The translations under genes and the position numbers were made by a program. Positions 1-8,576 of a stretch of DNA of 64,000 nucleotides are shown piece by piece. Each line of letters starts with the position of its first letter. The stretch's first letter is position 1. The notes under the pieces are model-generated. The model was not told the origin of the DNA. It saw nothing but the letters and a program-made list of their open reading frames with translations, and ran no database searches. Source of the stretch: Fulvimarina sp040239565 (GTDB taxonomy: Bacteria > Pseudomonadota > Alphaproteobacteria > Rhizobiales > Rhizobiaceae); assembly GCF_040239565.1 (NCBI RefSeq), contig NZ_JBEHWS010000004.1:186001-250000 (forward strand), written 5' to 3'.

Positions 1-299
1 CCGGAGGGCGCGGGATCTGAACCCCCACCAGACTTGGCGGCCTCGTCGACATCTTCGCCCTCTGCCGCGAGGATCGCGATGACGTCGTTGACCTTCACAC
101 CTTCGGTGCCGCCGGGCACGACGATCTTGGCAAGCGTGCCTTCGTCGACCGCCTCGACTTCCATGGTCGCCTTATCGGTCTCGATCTCGGCGATGATGTC
201 GCCGGCCGAAACGCTGTCGCCCTCGGCGATCAGCCATTTGGCGAGATTGCCCTCTTCCATGGTCGGAGACAGGGCTGGCATCGTCACATTGATCGGCAT
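1..299 (-). CDS. pdhC: Pyruvate dehydrogenase E2 (dihydrolipoamide acetyltransferase), N-terminal part
   Basis: Cut by the window edge; only the first 99 or so residues are visible. They form one lipoyl domain, with the lipoyl-lysine motif ETDKATMEV placing the modified Lys at residue 43, followed by the start of a Ser/Gly/Pro-rich linker. E2 carries the acetyl group on swinging lipoyl arms from E1 to CoA in the cytoplasmic pyruvate dehydrogenase complex. The ATG at 299 follows a GGAG-type ribosome site. It is the last visible gene of the operon pdhA-pdhB-SRPBCC-pdhC. E2 rather than a second E1-beta is inferred from operon position and family knowledge, because the catalytic domain lies outside the window. 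Confidence 0.9.
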   Translation of the reverse strand, partial: MPINVTMPALSPTMEEGNLAKWLIAEGDSVSAGDIIAEIETDKATMEVEAVDEGTLAKIVVPGGTEGVKVNDVIAILAAEGEDVDEAAKSGGGSDPAPS

Positions 300-317
300 G
301 GTCGTCTCCGAAGGGTC

Positions 318-455
318 TTATACGTCGTCTTTTTGAACCTCGGCCGCAGATTTCAGCGGCCAGAGAATTTCGAGTGGAAGCGCGCTGGTCTTTTCGGGCG
401 TCGCGCTCTCCATCGGATCAGTGCCTTCCGCCGGAACCGTCCGGTCCGTCGCCAT
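318..455 (-). CDS. Possible 45-residue ORF overlapping the end of the SRPBCC gene
   Basis: An ATG at 455 opens a 45-residue frame that starts inside the SRPBCC gene in another frame and ends in TAA at 318-320, 18 bases before the pdhC start. It is hydrophilic and begins MATDRTVPAEG and ends VQKDDV. I recognise no family. It could be a small operon protein, the displaced C-terminus of the SRPBCC protein after a frameshift, or chance. Many rhizobia carry a small unrelated gene between pdhB and pdhC, so a real gene here is plausible but not shown. Confidence 0.25.
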   Translation of the reverse strand: MATDRTVPAEGTDPMESATPEKTSALPLEILWPLKSAAEVQKDDV

Positions 456-918
456 GGCCTTCCGCATGTGTCGCGAGATTGCCGAGATGCGCGGTCCAGC
501 CTGCGGAATGGTCGAGCAGCAGTGTCGAGCGATCGACCTCGGGCGCCTTTTCCCAGCCTTGATGCTCGATCGTCACCTTGGTGCCGGCCTCGGTATCGTC
601 GAGACTGACGGAGACCACGGTGTCGAAGGTCCAGTCCTCGTCGGCCCAAACCATCACGAAACCGTGGGGCGGATGAAACGATGTCACCTGCGCCTTGGTC
701 ATCCGGTTCTTCCCGGTTGGATCGACCCAGGGCTCGACAAAACGCCCGCCCTCTTTCGGCTCGAACTCGATATTGTCGTGCCACCAGGACTTCAGGCAGT
801 TCGGCTCCGTCAGGCAACGCCAAACCGTGTTGCGGGGAGCGGCGATCTCCTTGCGGATTTCAATCCGCCCATCGCCCCGCGTGACGGTCTCTTTTTCGTT
901 CGACGGAAGCGCGCTCAT
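418..918 (-). CDS. SRPBCC (AHSA1-like) domain protein in the pdh operon
   Basis: This 166-residue protein has the START-like SRPBCC pattern of the AHSA1 family: an N-terminal strand (IEIRKEIAAPRNTVWRCLTE), a Trp-rich middle (SWWHDNIEFEPKEGG) and the terminal helix HSAGWTAHLGNLATHAEG. The fold binds hydrophobic ligands; the substrate here is unknown. I chose ATG 918. A TTG at 927 in the same frame would overlap the pdhB stop as TTGA and add three residues. The gene sits between pdhB and pdhC and must be co-transcribed with them, so a role tied to pyruvate dehydrogenase is possible but is inference. The last 15 or so residues are Gly/Asp-rich and may come from a late frameshift. Confidence 0.82.
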   Translation of the reverse strand: MSALPSNEKETVTRGDGRIEIRKEIAAPRNTVWRCLTEPNCLKSWWHDNIEFEPKEGGRFVEPWVDPTGKNRMTKAQVTSFHPPHGFVMVWADEDWTFDTVVSVSLDDTEAGTKVTIEHQGWEKAPEVDRSTLLLDHSAGWTAHLGNLATHAEGHGDGPDGSGGRH

Positions 919-923
919 GGCGA

Positions 924-2375
924 TCAATCCCGGTAGCAGACAGCCTTCACGGCATCGATCACATCCTGAACCGATGGCAGCGCAAGCTTTTCGAGATTAG
1001 CGGCGTAGGGCATCGGCACATCCTTGCCGTTGACCTTCAGAACCGGCGCATCGAGGTAGTCGAAGGCCTGCACCATGAGTTCGGACGCGATGTGCCCGCT
1101 CACCGAACACTGCGGGAAGCCTTCCTCGACGATGACGCAGCGATTGGTCTTCTTCACCGACTTGACCACGGCGGGCATATCCATCGGGCGGATCGTGCGA
1201 AGATCGATAATCTCGGCTTCGATTCCATCCTTGGCCAGCTCCTCGGCCGCCTTGATGGCATAGGTCATGCCGATCGACCAGGAAACGATCGTGACATCCG
1301 ATCCCTTGCGGTGAACACGCGCCTTGCCGATCGGGACGGTCCAGTCGTCCATCTTCGGCAGGTCGAAGGACTGGCCGTAGAGGATCTCGTTTTCCAGGAA
1401 GACGACCGGATTCGGATCGCGGATCGCAGACTTCAGAAGCCCCTTGTAGTCAGCGGCCGTGTAAGGCTGGACCACCTTAAGTCCGGGTACATGGCTGTAC
1501 CAAGCCGCATAGTCCTGGCTGTGCTGTGCAGCGACACGGGCCGCCGCGCCGTTCGGGCCGCGGAAGACGATGGGGCAACCCATCTGACCACCGGCCATAT
1601 AGAGTGTCTTCGCCGCCGAATTGATGATCTGGTCGATCGCCTGCATGGCGAAGTTGAAGGTCATGAACTCCACGATCGGGCGCAGGCCACCGAAGGCCGC
1701 GCCGACTCCAAGGCCTGCGAAACCATGTTCGGTGATCGGCGTATCGACGATCCGGCGTGCGCCGAACTCGTCGAGTAGGCCCTGCGTGATCTTGTAGGCG
1801 CCCTGATACTCGGCAACCTCCTCGCCCATGACGAAGACGGCCTCGTCACGGCGGAGCTCCTCGGCCATCGCGTCGCGCAGAGCTTCGCGAACCGTCGTCG
1901 AGACGATTTCAACATCGTCCGGCACTTTTTGCCCGAACGGTCCATCATCTTCGATATCGGGATGGGTCTTGCCTTCGGCCGGAACCCGCCGCTCTTCCAG
2001 CGGAGTGATCTTCTTGGCGCTGCGATCCTGCGACCCGCTTTCCGCAACAGGCTCGTCGTCGATTTTCGTGGCGACTTCTTCCTTCTTGTCGCCACCGCCG
2101 GAGCCAGCTTTGTCCAGGTCGCTCTCGTCTTCGCCTTCGCCGAGCAGAATGGCGATCGGCGCGTTCACCTTCACGTTTTCAGTACCGGCATCCACGAGGA
2201 TCTTGCCGAGCTTGCCCTCATCGACCGCCTCGACCTCCATGGTCGCCTTGTCGGTCTCAATTTCGGCGATGATATCGCCGGCCTCGACCATATCGCCGAC
2301 GTTCTTCACCCACTTGGCGAGGGTGCCCTCTTCCATGGTGGGGGAGAGGGCGGGCATCAAAATTTCGGTCGGCAT
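924..2375 (-). CDS. pdhB: Pyruvate dehydrogenase E1 component, beta subunit, with N-terminal lipoyl domain
   Basis: The 483-residue protein has a lipoyl domain (about 1-80, lipoyl Lys at 43 in ETDKATMEV), an acidic Asp/Glu/Lys linker (about 80-155) and the transketolase-like pyrimidine-binding and C-terminal domains of E1-beta. With E1-alpha it decarboxylates pyruvate on thiamine diphosphate and acetylates lipoyl groups. Length and the fused lipoyl domain match the rhizobial type rather than the roughly 330-residue form of other bacteria. The ATG at 2375 has a strong site (GGGAGGA) and lies 12 bases after the pdhA stop. The lipoyl domain is nearly the same as that of the downstream pdhC. Confidence 0.97.
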   Translation of the reverse strand: MPTEILMPALSPTMEEGTLAKWVKNVGDMVEAGDIIAEIETDKATMEVEAVDEGKLGKILVDAGTENVKVNAPIAILLGEGEDESDLDKAGSGGGDKKEEVATKIDDEPVAESGSQDRSAKKITPLEERRVPAEGKTHPDIEDDGPFGQKVPDDVEIVSTTVREALRDAMAEELRRDEAVFVMGEEVAEYQGAYKITQGLLDEFGARRIVDTPITEHGFAGLGVGAAFGGLRPIVEFMTFNFAMQAIDQIINSAAKTLYMAGGQMGCPIVFRGPNGAAARVAAQHSQDYAAWYSHVPGLKVVQPYTAADYKGLLKSAIRDPNPVVFLENEILYGQSFDLPKMDDWTVPIGKARVHRKGSDVTIVSWSIGMTYAIKAAEELAKDGIEAEIIDLRTIRPMDMPAVVKSVKKTNRCVIVEEGFPQCSVSGHIASELMVQAFDYLDAPVLKVNGKDVPMPYAANLEKLALPSVQDVIDAVKAVCYRD

Positions 2376-2387
2376 CGCCGTCCTCCC

Positions 2388-3548
2388 TTATTCGGCAGCC
2401 TGGGGAATTTCCTCGGCATAGACATCGGTCCAGAGCTCGCTCGGATCCGGCTCGGGTTCGTTCTGGGCGAAGTCGGCCGCGTCGGCGACGATCTCCCGAA
2501 CTTCCTTGTCGATCTCCTTGACCTCGTCTTCCGACATGTTGTGGTTTTCAGTCAGCCGCTTCTTCACCTGCTCGATCGGATCGGACTCGGAGCGCATTTT
2601 CTGCACTTCGTCGCGCGAGCGGTATTTCGCTGGATCGGACATGGAGTGGCCGCGATAGCGATAGGTCATCATTTCAAGGATGATCGGCCCCTCGCCCGAG
2701 CGGCAGTGCTCGACAGCCATGTCACCAGCCGCCTTCACGGCGCGCACATCCATGCCGTCGACCTGGATGCCGGGGATCTTGAAGGACAGGCCGCGGTGGG
2801 AGAAATCCGTCTCGGCGGATGCGCGGGAGACGGACGTACCCATGGCGTAGCGGTTGTTTTCGATTACGTAGATCGCCGGCAGCTTCCAGAGCGAGGCCAT
2901 GTTGAAGCTCTCGTAGACCTGCCCCTGATTCGCGGCGCCATCGCCGAAATAGGTGATCGAGACAGCATCCGTGCCGTTGTATTTGTTGGCGAAGGCGAGA
3001 CCCGAGCCGATTGGCACCTGAGCTCCGACAATGCCATGACCGCCGTAGAACTTCTTCTCTTTCGAGAACATGTGCATCGAGCCGCCCTTGCCCTTCGAGT
3101 AGCCCGAACGGCGCCCCGTAAGCTCGGCCATGACACCGCGCGCTTCCATTCCGGTCGCCAGCATGTGCCCGTGGTCGCGATAGCCGGTGACGACCTGATC
3201 GCCCTCCTTCATCGACATCTGCATGCCGACGACCACCGCTTCCTGACCGATATAGAGATGGCAGAAACCACCGATAAAGCCCATGCCATAGAGCTGGCCG
3301 GCCTTCTCCTCGAAGCGGCGGATCAGCAGCATGTCGCGATAGGCGCGAAGTTCTTCGTCTTTGGAGAAGTCCGACGGTTCCGGTGTCGAGAACTCCTCCA
3401 GCGTGCGGACGATTTCCTTGCCGGACTCGGTGTCGACCGTTTTCTGATTGTCGGTCGATTTCGCCCTGCTCGTTCTGGACGATGCCGACTTGGTCGACGA
3501 CGCCGATTTGGACGAGCGGGACGAGGACGTACTTTTACGAGCCGCCAT
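2388..3548 (-). CDS. pdhA: Pyruvate dehydrogenase E1 component, alpha subunit
   Basis: A 386-residue E1-alpha. The thiamine diphosphate motif GDGAANQGQVYESFN is present, as are the phosphorylation-loop-like segment RYRGHSMSDPAKYR and the helix YIGQEAVVVGM. It pairs with PdhB to oxidise pyruvate. The ATG at 3548 is preceded by GGAGG at good distance; a GTG at 3575 in frame has no such site. The first 35 or so residues are a Ser/Lys/Arg low-complexity stretch that is probably flexible. First gene of the pdh operon; about 250 bases separate it from ftsB upstream, enough for its own promoter. Confidence 0.96.
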   Translation of the reverse strand: MAARKSTSSSRSSKSASSTKSASSRTSRAKSTDNQKTVDTESGKEIVRTLEEFSTPEPSDFSKDEELRAYRDMLLIRRFEEKAGQLYGMGFIGGFCHLYIGQEAVVVGMQMSMKEGDQVVTGYRDHGHMLATGMEARGVMAELTGRRSGYSKGKGGSMHMFSKEKKFYGGHGIVGAQVPIGSGLAFANKYNGTDAVSITYFGDGAANQGQVYESFNMASLWKLPAIYVIENNRYAMGTSVSRASAETDFSHRGLSFKIPGIQVDGMDVRAVKAAGDMAVEHCRSGEGPIILEMMTYRYRGHSMSDPAKYRSRDEVQKMRSESDPIEQVKKRLTENHNMSEDEVKEIDKEVREIVADAADFAQNEPEPDPSELWTDVYAEEIPQAAE

Positions 3549-3795
3549 GGTGCCTCCATACGCTGAGCCGATCACTCGGTGTACGGCTGACTATAGACAG
3601 GTTGAAGGCCGCTTCAAGCGGACGAATTTTCTTTAACCGTATAAAGGTTTACGCTGCAATGCAGCAATAATTGAACTAAAAACGGGTTAAACATGCGACG
3701 CTGTCTTATTTGCTTAAGAGAGCGGAACGACAGCATCGTGCTGGAAGGTTTGAAGACCGGCCCGTGTGGCAGGACTAGTTTTGCAGCGCAAAATC

Positions 3796-4104
3796 TTATT
3801 TCAGAATGACGATTTCGTCTTCGGCAACCATGTTCAGCGCCCACCGCGCACGTTCGTCCAGCATGTCGCGTTCAAGTGTTCCGGGGCTCAAAAGCTCGAC
3901 TCGCTGCGCGAGAGCCGTCCGCTCCCGTTCGAGGCTCGCAAGCTCCGCCTTCTTCACATTGAGCCGCCGCTCCAGCTCGGCCTTGGAGGTCAGGCCGTAT
4001 TCACCGGTCTGCACGTGAATCGCAAAATAAGCGAGCACGGCAGCGGAAAGTGAGGGAATGATCAGCCGGATCAGCCGGCTTCGCTTGGTCTGAATCGTGC
4101 GCAT
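3796..4104 (-). CDS. ftsB: FtsB-like septum formation initiator protein
   Basis: A 102-residue protein with a basic N-terminus, one membrane segment (about residues 10-30, LIIPSLSAAVLAYFAIHVQ) and a coiled coil (GLTSKAELERRLNVKKAELA, then LERERTALAQRVELL). This is the layout of DivIC/FtsB proteins, which join FtsL and FtsQ in the division complex at the inner membrane. The ATG at 4104 has GGAGAG upstream; a TTG at 4128 lengthens the frame without a site. In alphaproteobacteria this gene commonly precedes pdhA, as here. Confidence 0.9.
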   Translation of the reverse strand: MRTIQTKRSRLIRLIIPSLSAAVLAYFAIHVQTGEYGLTSKAELERRLNVKKAELASLERERTALAQRVELLSPGTLERDMLDERARWALNMVAEDEIVILK

Positions 4105-4315
4105 CGAAACTCTCCTCGAACCGATCAAATCGCACGAACTGCGTTAACAGACGGTTCAGATGCAAACCGTCCGGCCTGCTCGCGCGATGATCGCTCTCAT
4201 CGCTCTCATCGCGCGACGATCACGTTTTCGGCAGCGACGTGATGCCTGGTCTTCCGGCGCTACTTAACCTTGAGAGAACAACCGTCGGAACCGCCGCTGA
4301 ATTCAGGGACTTGGG

Positions 4316-5269
4316 ATGAGCGAAAACAACAGGACGAATCGTGACAGGGACGATGAGGAACTACTCAAGAGAGACCCTGACGAATCTCTTCTCAATGCGC
4401 CCGACGAGGGGCGGACGCTCCGCGACTATTTTTCCTTCGAAGAAGTCTTCGCACGCGTGCTGTCTTCGGCCGATCATGAGCTCGATGTCAGCAACCGCTA
4501 TCTGTTCTGGAGCGCGCTCGGCGCAGGCGGCGCGATTGGCCTCACCTTTCTCGCGCGCGTAATCCTTACTGAAACGGCCGGCGAGGAAACCCCAGGGTTC
4601 CTCGGCAATCTCATGTATCCGGTCGGCTTCCTGATCATCGTGCTCGGCCGCTATCAGCTGTTCACGGAAAACACGCTAACCCCTGTGGTTCTGGTCCTGA
4701 CAAAACTGACCAGCATCGCGAGCCTTTTGCGGCTTTGGATCATCGTGCTCCTGGGCAATCTCGTGGGCGCATTGGCCGTCGCCGCGCTCATCGCATATGT
4801 GGACGTTCTCACGGTCCAGCGCGTTGCGAAGGCGATCGAGATCGGGCGGCATGCCTATGAAACCGAATGGCTGACGATCGCGGCCCGTGCACTCATCGCG
4901 GGTTGGATCGTCGCAGCCATGGTCTGGCTTGTCCATGCCGCACGGGACACGGTCTCCCGGATGATGGTCGTCTTCATCCTCATGTATTTCCTCGGGATCT
5001 GCGGCTTCTTCCACGTCATCACGTCCTCGGTCGAGGTATTCTTCCTGGCCTTCCGGACAGATATCTCGTTCTTCGCGTTGTTCCCGAACTTCGTGGCGCC
5101 CGTGCTGATCGGAAACACAGTTGGCGGTGTGATCTTCGTCGCAGTCCTCAACTACGCACAGTTCGCAGAGCACAGGGAGTCGAAACTGTTCGAGCCCTAT
5201 GGCGAGCCTCTGAGCTACAAGGACTGGATTTTCGGGAGCAAAAGCACCTCGAAGGTTCGTAGCGCCTGA
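4316..5269 (+). CDS. Formate/nitrite transporter family protein, YfdC-like
   Basis: A 317-residue inner membrane protein with six predicted membrane segments after a charged N-terminus of about 40 residues rich in Asp, Arg and Glu. The motif RYQLFTENTLTPVV and the later GWIVAAMVW and HVITSSVEVFFLAF match the FNT family and resemble E. coli YfdC more than FocA or NirC. FNT proteins are pentameric channels for small monovalent anions; the substrate of the YfdC branch is not established as far as I know. It is monocistronic: divergent from ftsB and ended by a strong hairpin shared with the convergent efflux operon. Confidence 0.88.
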   Translation: MSENNRTNRDRDDEELLKRDPDESLLNAPDEGRTLRDYFSFEEVFARVLSSADHELDVSNRYLFWSALGAGGAIGLTFLARVILTETAGEETPGFLGNLMYPVGFLIIVLGRYQLFTENTLTPVVLVLTKLTSIASLLRLWIIVLLGNLVGALAVAALIAYVDVLTVQRVAKAIEIGRHAYETEWLTIAARALIAGWIVAAMVWLVHAARDTVSRMMVVFILMYFLGICGFFHVITSSVEVFFLAFRTDISFFALFPNFVAPVLIGNTVGGVIFVAVLNYAQFAEHRESKLFEPYGEPLSYKDWIFGSKSTSKVRSA

Positions 5270-5292
5270 ACGGGCCACAACGGAGAAAATTT

Positions 5293-5332
5293 AAAAAGCC
5301 GCCGCTCTCGATCGCGAGAACGGCGGCTTTTT
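5293..5332. terminator. Bidirectional rho-independent terminator
   Basis: An inverted repeat with arms AAAAAGCCGCCG and CGGCGGCTTTTT flanks a 16-base loop. A-run and T-run on opposite sides let it work for both the FNT gene (plus) and the RND operon (minus), which converge here. Confidence 0.9.
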
Positions 5333-5351
5333 CGTTTTCGATGAGAGAGCC

Positions 5352-8300
5352 TTATTCGGCAGGTTGTGGTTCTCCGCTTTGCCCCGCATCCGACTTGTTC
5401 GATCTTCGATGCCAGGGCATCGAAGCCTGTCCGACAGCTCCGCCCTCTTCCACGTCGTCTTTGCCCTCTCGCCCCCAAAGCTTGCCGCTCCGGCCTTCTG
5501 AAATCCGCTGCACCAGCGCATAAAGCGCCGGGACGATAAAGATGCCGAGGAAGGTGGCCGCCAGCATCCCGCCGATCGCCGTGACTCCGATGGCATTGCG
5601 GCCAGCCGCCCCTGCCCCGGTCGCGAGCGCAAGCGGAATAATGCCGAGAATGAAAGCGAGTGCCGTCATCAGCACGGCACGCAGACGCAGGCGCGCGCCC
5701 TTGATAGCCGCTTCGGTGATCGGCAGGCCATCATCCTGTTGGAATCGCGCGAATTCGACGATCAGGATCGCGTTCTTGGACGCCAGACCGATCAGCATCA
5801 CGATCCCGATTTGCGAGTAGATGTTCGAGGTGTAGCCGAAGAAGAAGAGCGATGCCGCCGCTCCCGCCGCTGCAATGAACAGCGACATCATCACCGCCAG
5901 GGGCAGCAGCCAGCTCTCATACTGACCGACGAGGAAGAGATAGGCGAAAACGAAAGCCAGCGTGAAGGCGAGGTAGGTCACGTTCCCCGCCTGCTGCTCC
6001 TGATAGGAGGTGCCGGCGAACTGATAGCTGTAGCCATCGGGCAGAGTTTCGGCCGCGACCTGCTCCAGCGCCTGAAGCGCGGCGCCTGAAGAGAATCCTG
6101 GCGAGGGGTTTCCTGACACTTCAGCGGCCAGATAGAGATTGAACCGCGGTACGGCATAGGGCCCGAACTCGTTTCGGACGGTTACGACCGTGCGGATCGG
6201 CACCATCTCCCCGGCGCGGTTCTTGGCGTAGATGTCGAGGATGTCGTCCTCGTCCGCCCTTGCTTCCGCCTCGGCCTGGAGCCGAACCTGGAAGACGCGA
6301 CCGTTATAGTTGAACTGGTTGACGAACACCTCTCCGAGCGTGCCGCCAACAGCCTCGTAGATCGAGGCAACCGTTAGTCCGAGCGTTTCGGCGCGGTCGC
6401 GGTCGATCTCGAGAAAGAGGCTCGGCACGTTGGCCGAGAAGGTGGTTCGCGCGCCGGCAATCTCCGGCCGCTGGTTGGCGGCGCCGACGAAGGCTCGGGC
6501 GACCTGCGCCATCTCGGCCGGGTCCTGCCCCTGTTGCGCCAGAAGTTCAAAGGTGAAGCCGCCGACGGAACCGATCCCAGGTATAGGCGGTGGCGGAAAG
6601 GCAGCGATCGTCGCGCCGGGGATCTGCGAGAACTTGCCCGACAATTCGCCGAGGATCGTGAAGAGGTCGCGCCGCTCGCCCCAAACCTTCAGGCCGATGA
6701 TCCCGACACCACCCGCCGGCCGCTGCGCCGATTGCAGCAAGCTGTAGCCGGCTGCCGTCGTGAAGGTCTCCACACCTTCCGTGTTGCGGATGATCTCGGA
6801 AACCTGATCGAGCACTTCGTCGGTTCGCTGCAAGGACGCCGCATCGGGAAGCGAAACGTCGAACAGGATCGCGCCCTGATCTTCCGTTGGAATGAGAGCA
6901 CTCGGCAGACTGAGGAAGGAGAATGCGGCAAGCCCCACCGCTCCTGCGAGGATAGCAAGAGCAAGGAGAACCCGCCGCACAAGAAAACCGACGACAGACG
7001 CATAGAACCGCGTCACCGCCTCCAGCCCTCGAGAGAACAGCCGCAAGGGCGCCCAGCTCTTTCGCGGCGGTCGCAGGAAAATTGCGGCAAGCGCTGGCGT
7101 CAATGTCAGCGCGACCAGAGACGACAACAGAAGCGAGATCGAGAGGGTGACGCCGAATTGCTTGTAAAGCTGACCGGACAGACCCGGCAGGAACGTCGTC
7201 GGCAGGAACACCGCGAGGAGAACGAGTGTCGTGGAGATGATCGGCCCCGTGACCTCGCTCATGGCTTTATGAGCTGCTTCCCTCGGCCCAAGCTTTTCCT
7301 GGACCATCACGCGCTGGCAGTTCTCTACGACCAGAATGGCGTCGTCGACGACGAGGCCGATCGCCAGGATCAGCGCGAGCAGCGTGATGACGTTGACGGT
7401 AAAACCTACGGCCAGAAGAAACGCGAACGTCCCGACGAGCGATACCGGTATCGCCAGCGCAGGAACCAGCGTCGCACGCCAGTCCTGAAGAAAAACGTAG
7501 ACCACCACGACCACGATCGCCGCGACGAGGAAAAGCGAGAAGATGATCTCTTCGATCGTCGCACTCACATATTCCGTTGAGTCGTAGACAATGTCGTATT
7601 CGAGGCCATCCGGGAAGGATTGGGACAGCCGGTCGAGCTCTTCCTGCACGGCGGTGACGGTCGCGAGCGCGTTTGCGCCAGGCGCCTGGTTCACCTGCAC
7701 GAGTTGGGATGGAAGGCCCTCCGCCGAATACGAGTTGACCGAATAGTTCTGCGCGCCGAGCTCCACCCGTGCGACGTCTCTGACCCTCACCAGCGCACCG
7801 TTGGATTGGGCGCGGATCACGATATCGGCAAAGTCTTCCGCCTCGGAGAGACGGCCCTCAGAGGTCACGGTGTAGACCGTCGCCTGTCCCTCGGGTGCGG
7901 GAGAGCCACCGACGATGCCCACCGAAGCAACGGTGTTCGCCGCCTGAATCGCCGCCGTGATATCGGAGGGCGAGATGTCCAGCGCAGCCATCTTGTCCGG
8001 ATCCGTCCATATCCGCATGGCGTAATCGGCCGGCCCCAACGGCGAGGCATTTCCGACGCCCTGCACACGCGAGAGCGCAGGTGTGATGTTCGTCGAGACA
8101 TATGCGCCGAGTTCGATCGAACTCAGCGCTTCCGGGTTCGAGGAAAAGAAGCTCATCGCCAGCAGGAAGTTCGGCGACTGCGCCTGCACCGTCACGCCCT
8201 GGCGCGCCACATCGGTCGGCAATTGCGAGGTCGCGAGCTGCACACGGTTCGAGACGTTCACTTGCGCGATGTCGGGATCGGTGCCGATCTCGAAGGTGAT

Positions 8301-8576
8301 CGAGAGATTATACTGGCCGGCATTGGTGGAGGTCGAGGACATGTAGATCATGTTCTCGACGCCGTTGATCGCCTCCTCCAAAGGGGCGGCTATAGAGTCG
8401 GCCACGGTCTGCGCCGAAGCACCGGGATAGCTCGCCGAAACGCTGACCGTCGGCGGCGCGACGTTCGGAAACTGCGTGACCGGCATGACGAAGGTCGACA
8501 GAGCGCCCGCGATGACGAGAACGACGGAGACCACCGTCGCGAGACGCGGGCGACGGATAAACGTGTCGGAGATCAT
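5352..8576 (-). CDS. RND multidrug efflux permease, HAE-1 family (AcrB/MexB-like)
   Basis: The 1074-residue length, the opening DTFIRRPRLATVVSVVLVI and the proton-relay helix with paired Asp (LAIGLVVDDAILVVENCQR) identify an AcrB-type trimeric inner membrane pump. It exchanges protons for hydrophobic compounds taken from the periplasm or membrane and works with an adaptor and an outer membrane channel. Its ATG overlaps the adaptor stop as ATGA, so translation is coupled. The last 50 or so residues are polar and charged beyond the usual end. No TolC-like gene or repressor lies beside it, so the channel must come from elsewhere. Substrates cannot be told from sequence. Confidence 0.96.
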   Translation of the reverse strand: MISDTFIRRPRLATVVSVVLVIAGALSTFVMPVTQFPNVAPPTVSVSASYPGASAQTVADSIAAPLEEAINGVENMIYMSSTSTNAGQYNLSITFEIGTDPDIAQVNVSNRVQLATSQLPTDVARQGVTVQAQSPNFLLAMSFFSSNPEALSSIELGAYVSTNITPALSRVQGVGNASPLGPADYAMRIWTDPDKMAALDISPSDITAAIQAANTVASVGIVGGSPAPEGQATVYTVTSEGRLSEAEDFADIVIRAQSNGALVRVRDVARVELGAQNYSVNSYSAEGLPSQLVQVNQAPGANALATVTAVQEELDRLSQSFPDGLEYDIVYDSTEYVSATIEEIIFSLFLVAAIVVVVVYVFLQDWRATLVPALAIPVSLVGTFAFLLAVGFTVNVITLLALILAIGLVVDDAILVVENCQRVMVQEKLGPREAAHKAMSEVTGPIISTTLVLLAVFLPTTFLPGLSGQLYKQFGVTLSISLLLSSLVALTLTPALAAIFLRPPRKSWAPLRLFSRGLEAVTRFYASVVGFLVRRVLLALAILAGAVGLAAFSFLSLPSALIPTEDQGAILFDVSLPDAASLQRTDEVLDQVSEIIRNTEGVETFTTAAGYSLLQSAQRPAGGVGIIGLKVWGERRDLFTILGELSGKFSQIPGATIAAFPPPPIPGIGSVGGFTFELLAQQGQDPAEMAQVARAFVGAANQRPEIAGARTTFSANVPSLFLEIDRDRAETLGLTVASIYEAVGGTLGEVFVNQFNYNGRVFQVRLQAEAEARADEDDILDIYAKNRAGEMVPIRTVVTVRNEFGPYAVPRFNLYLAAEVSGNPSPGFSSGAALQALEQVAAETLPDGYSYQFAGTSYQEQQAGNVTYLAFTLAFVFAYLFLVGQYESWLLPLAVMMSLFIAAAGAAASLFFFGYTSNIYSQIGIVMLIGLASKNAILIVEFARFQQDDGLPITEAAIKGARLRLRAVLMTALAFILGIIPLALATGAGAAGRNAIGVTAIGGMLAATFLGIFIVPALYALVQRISEGRSGKLWGREGKDDVEEGGAVGQASMPWHRRSNKSDAGQSGEPQPAE

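Noticed and set aside
3634..3650. TAACC..GGTT inverted repeat upstream of pdhA, with a similar TAACC-AAAC-GGTTA at 30263-30276
   Set aside because: Arms of four to five bases with different spacing; expected by chance and no shared regulator is suggested by the neighbouring genes.
4195..4225. Short tandem copies of ATCGCTCTC between ftsB and the FNT gene
   Set aside because: Only two to three imperfect units; no sign of a variable repeat or binding array.
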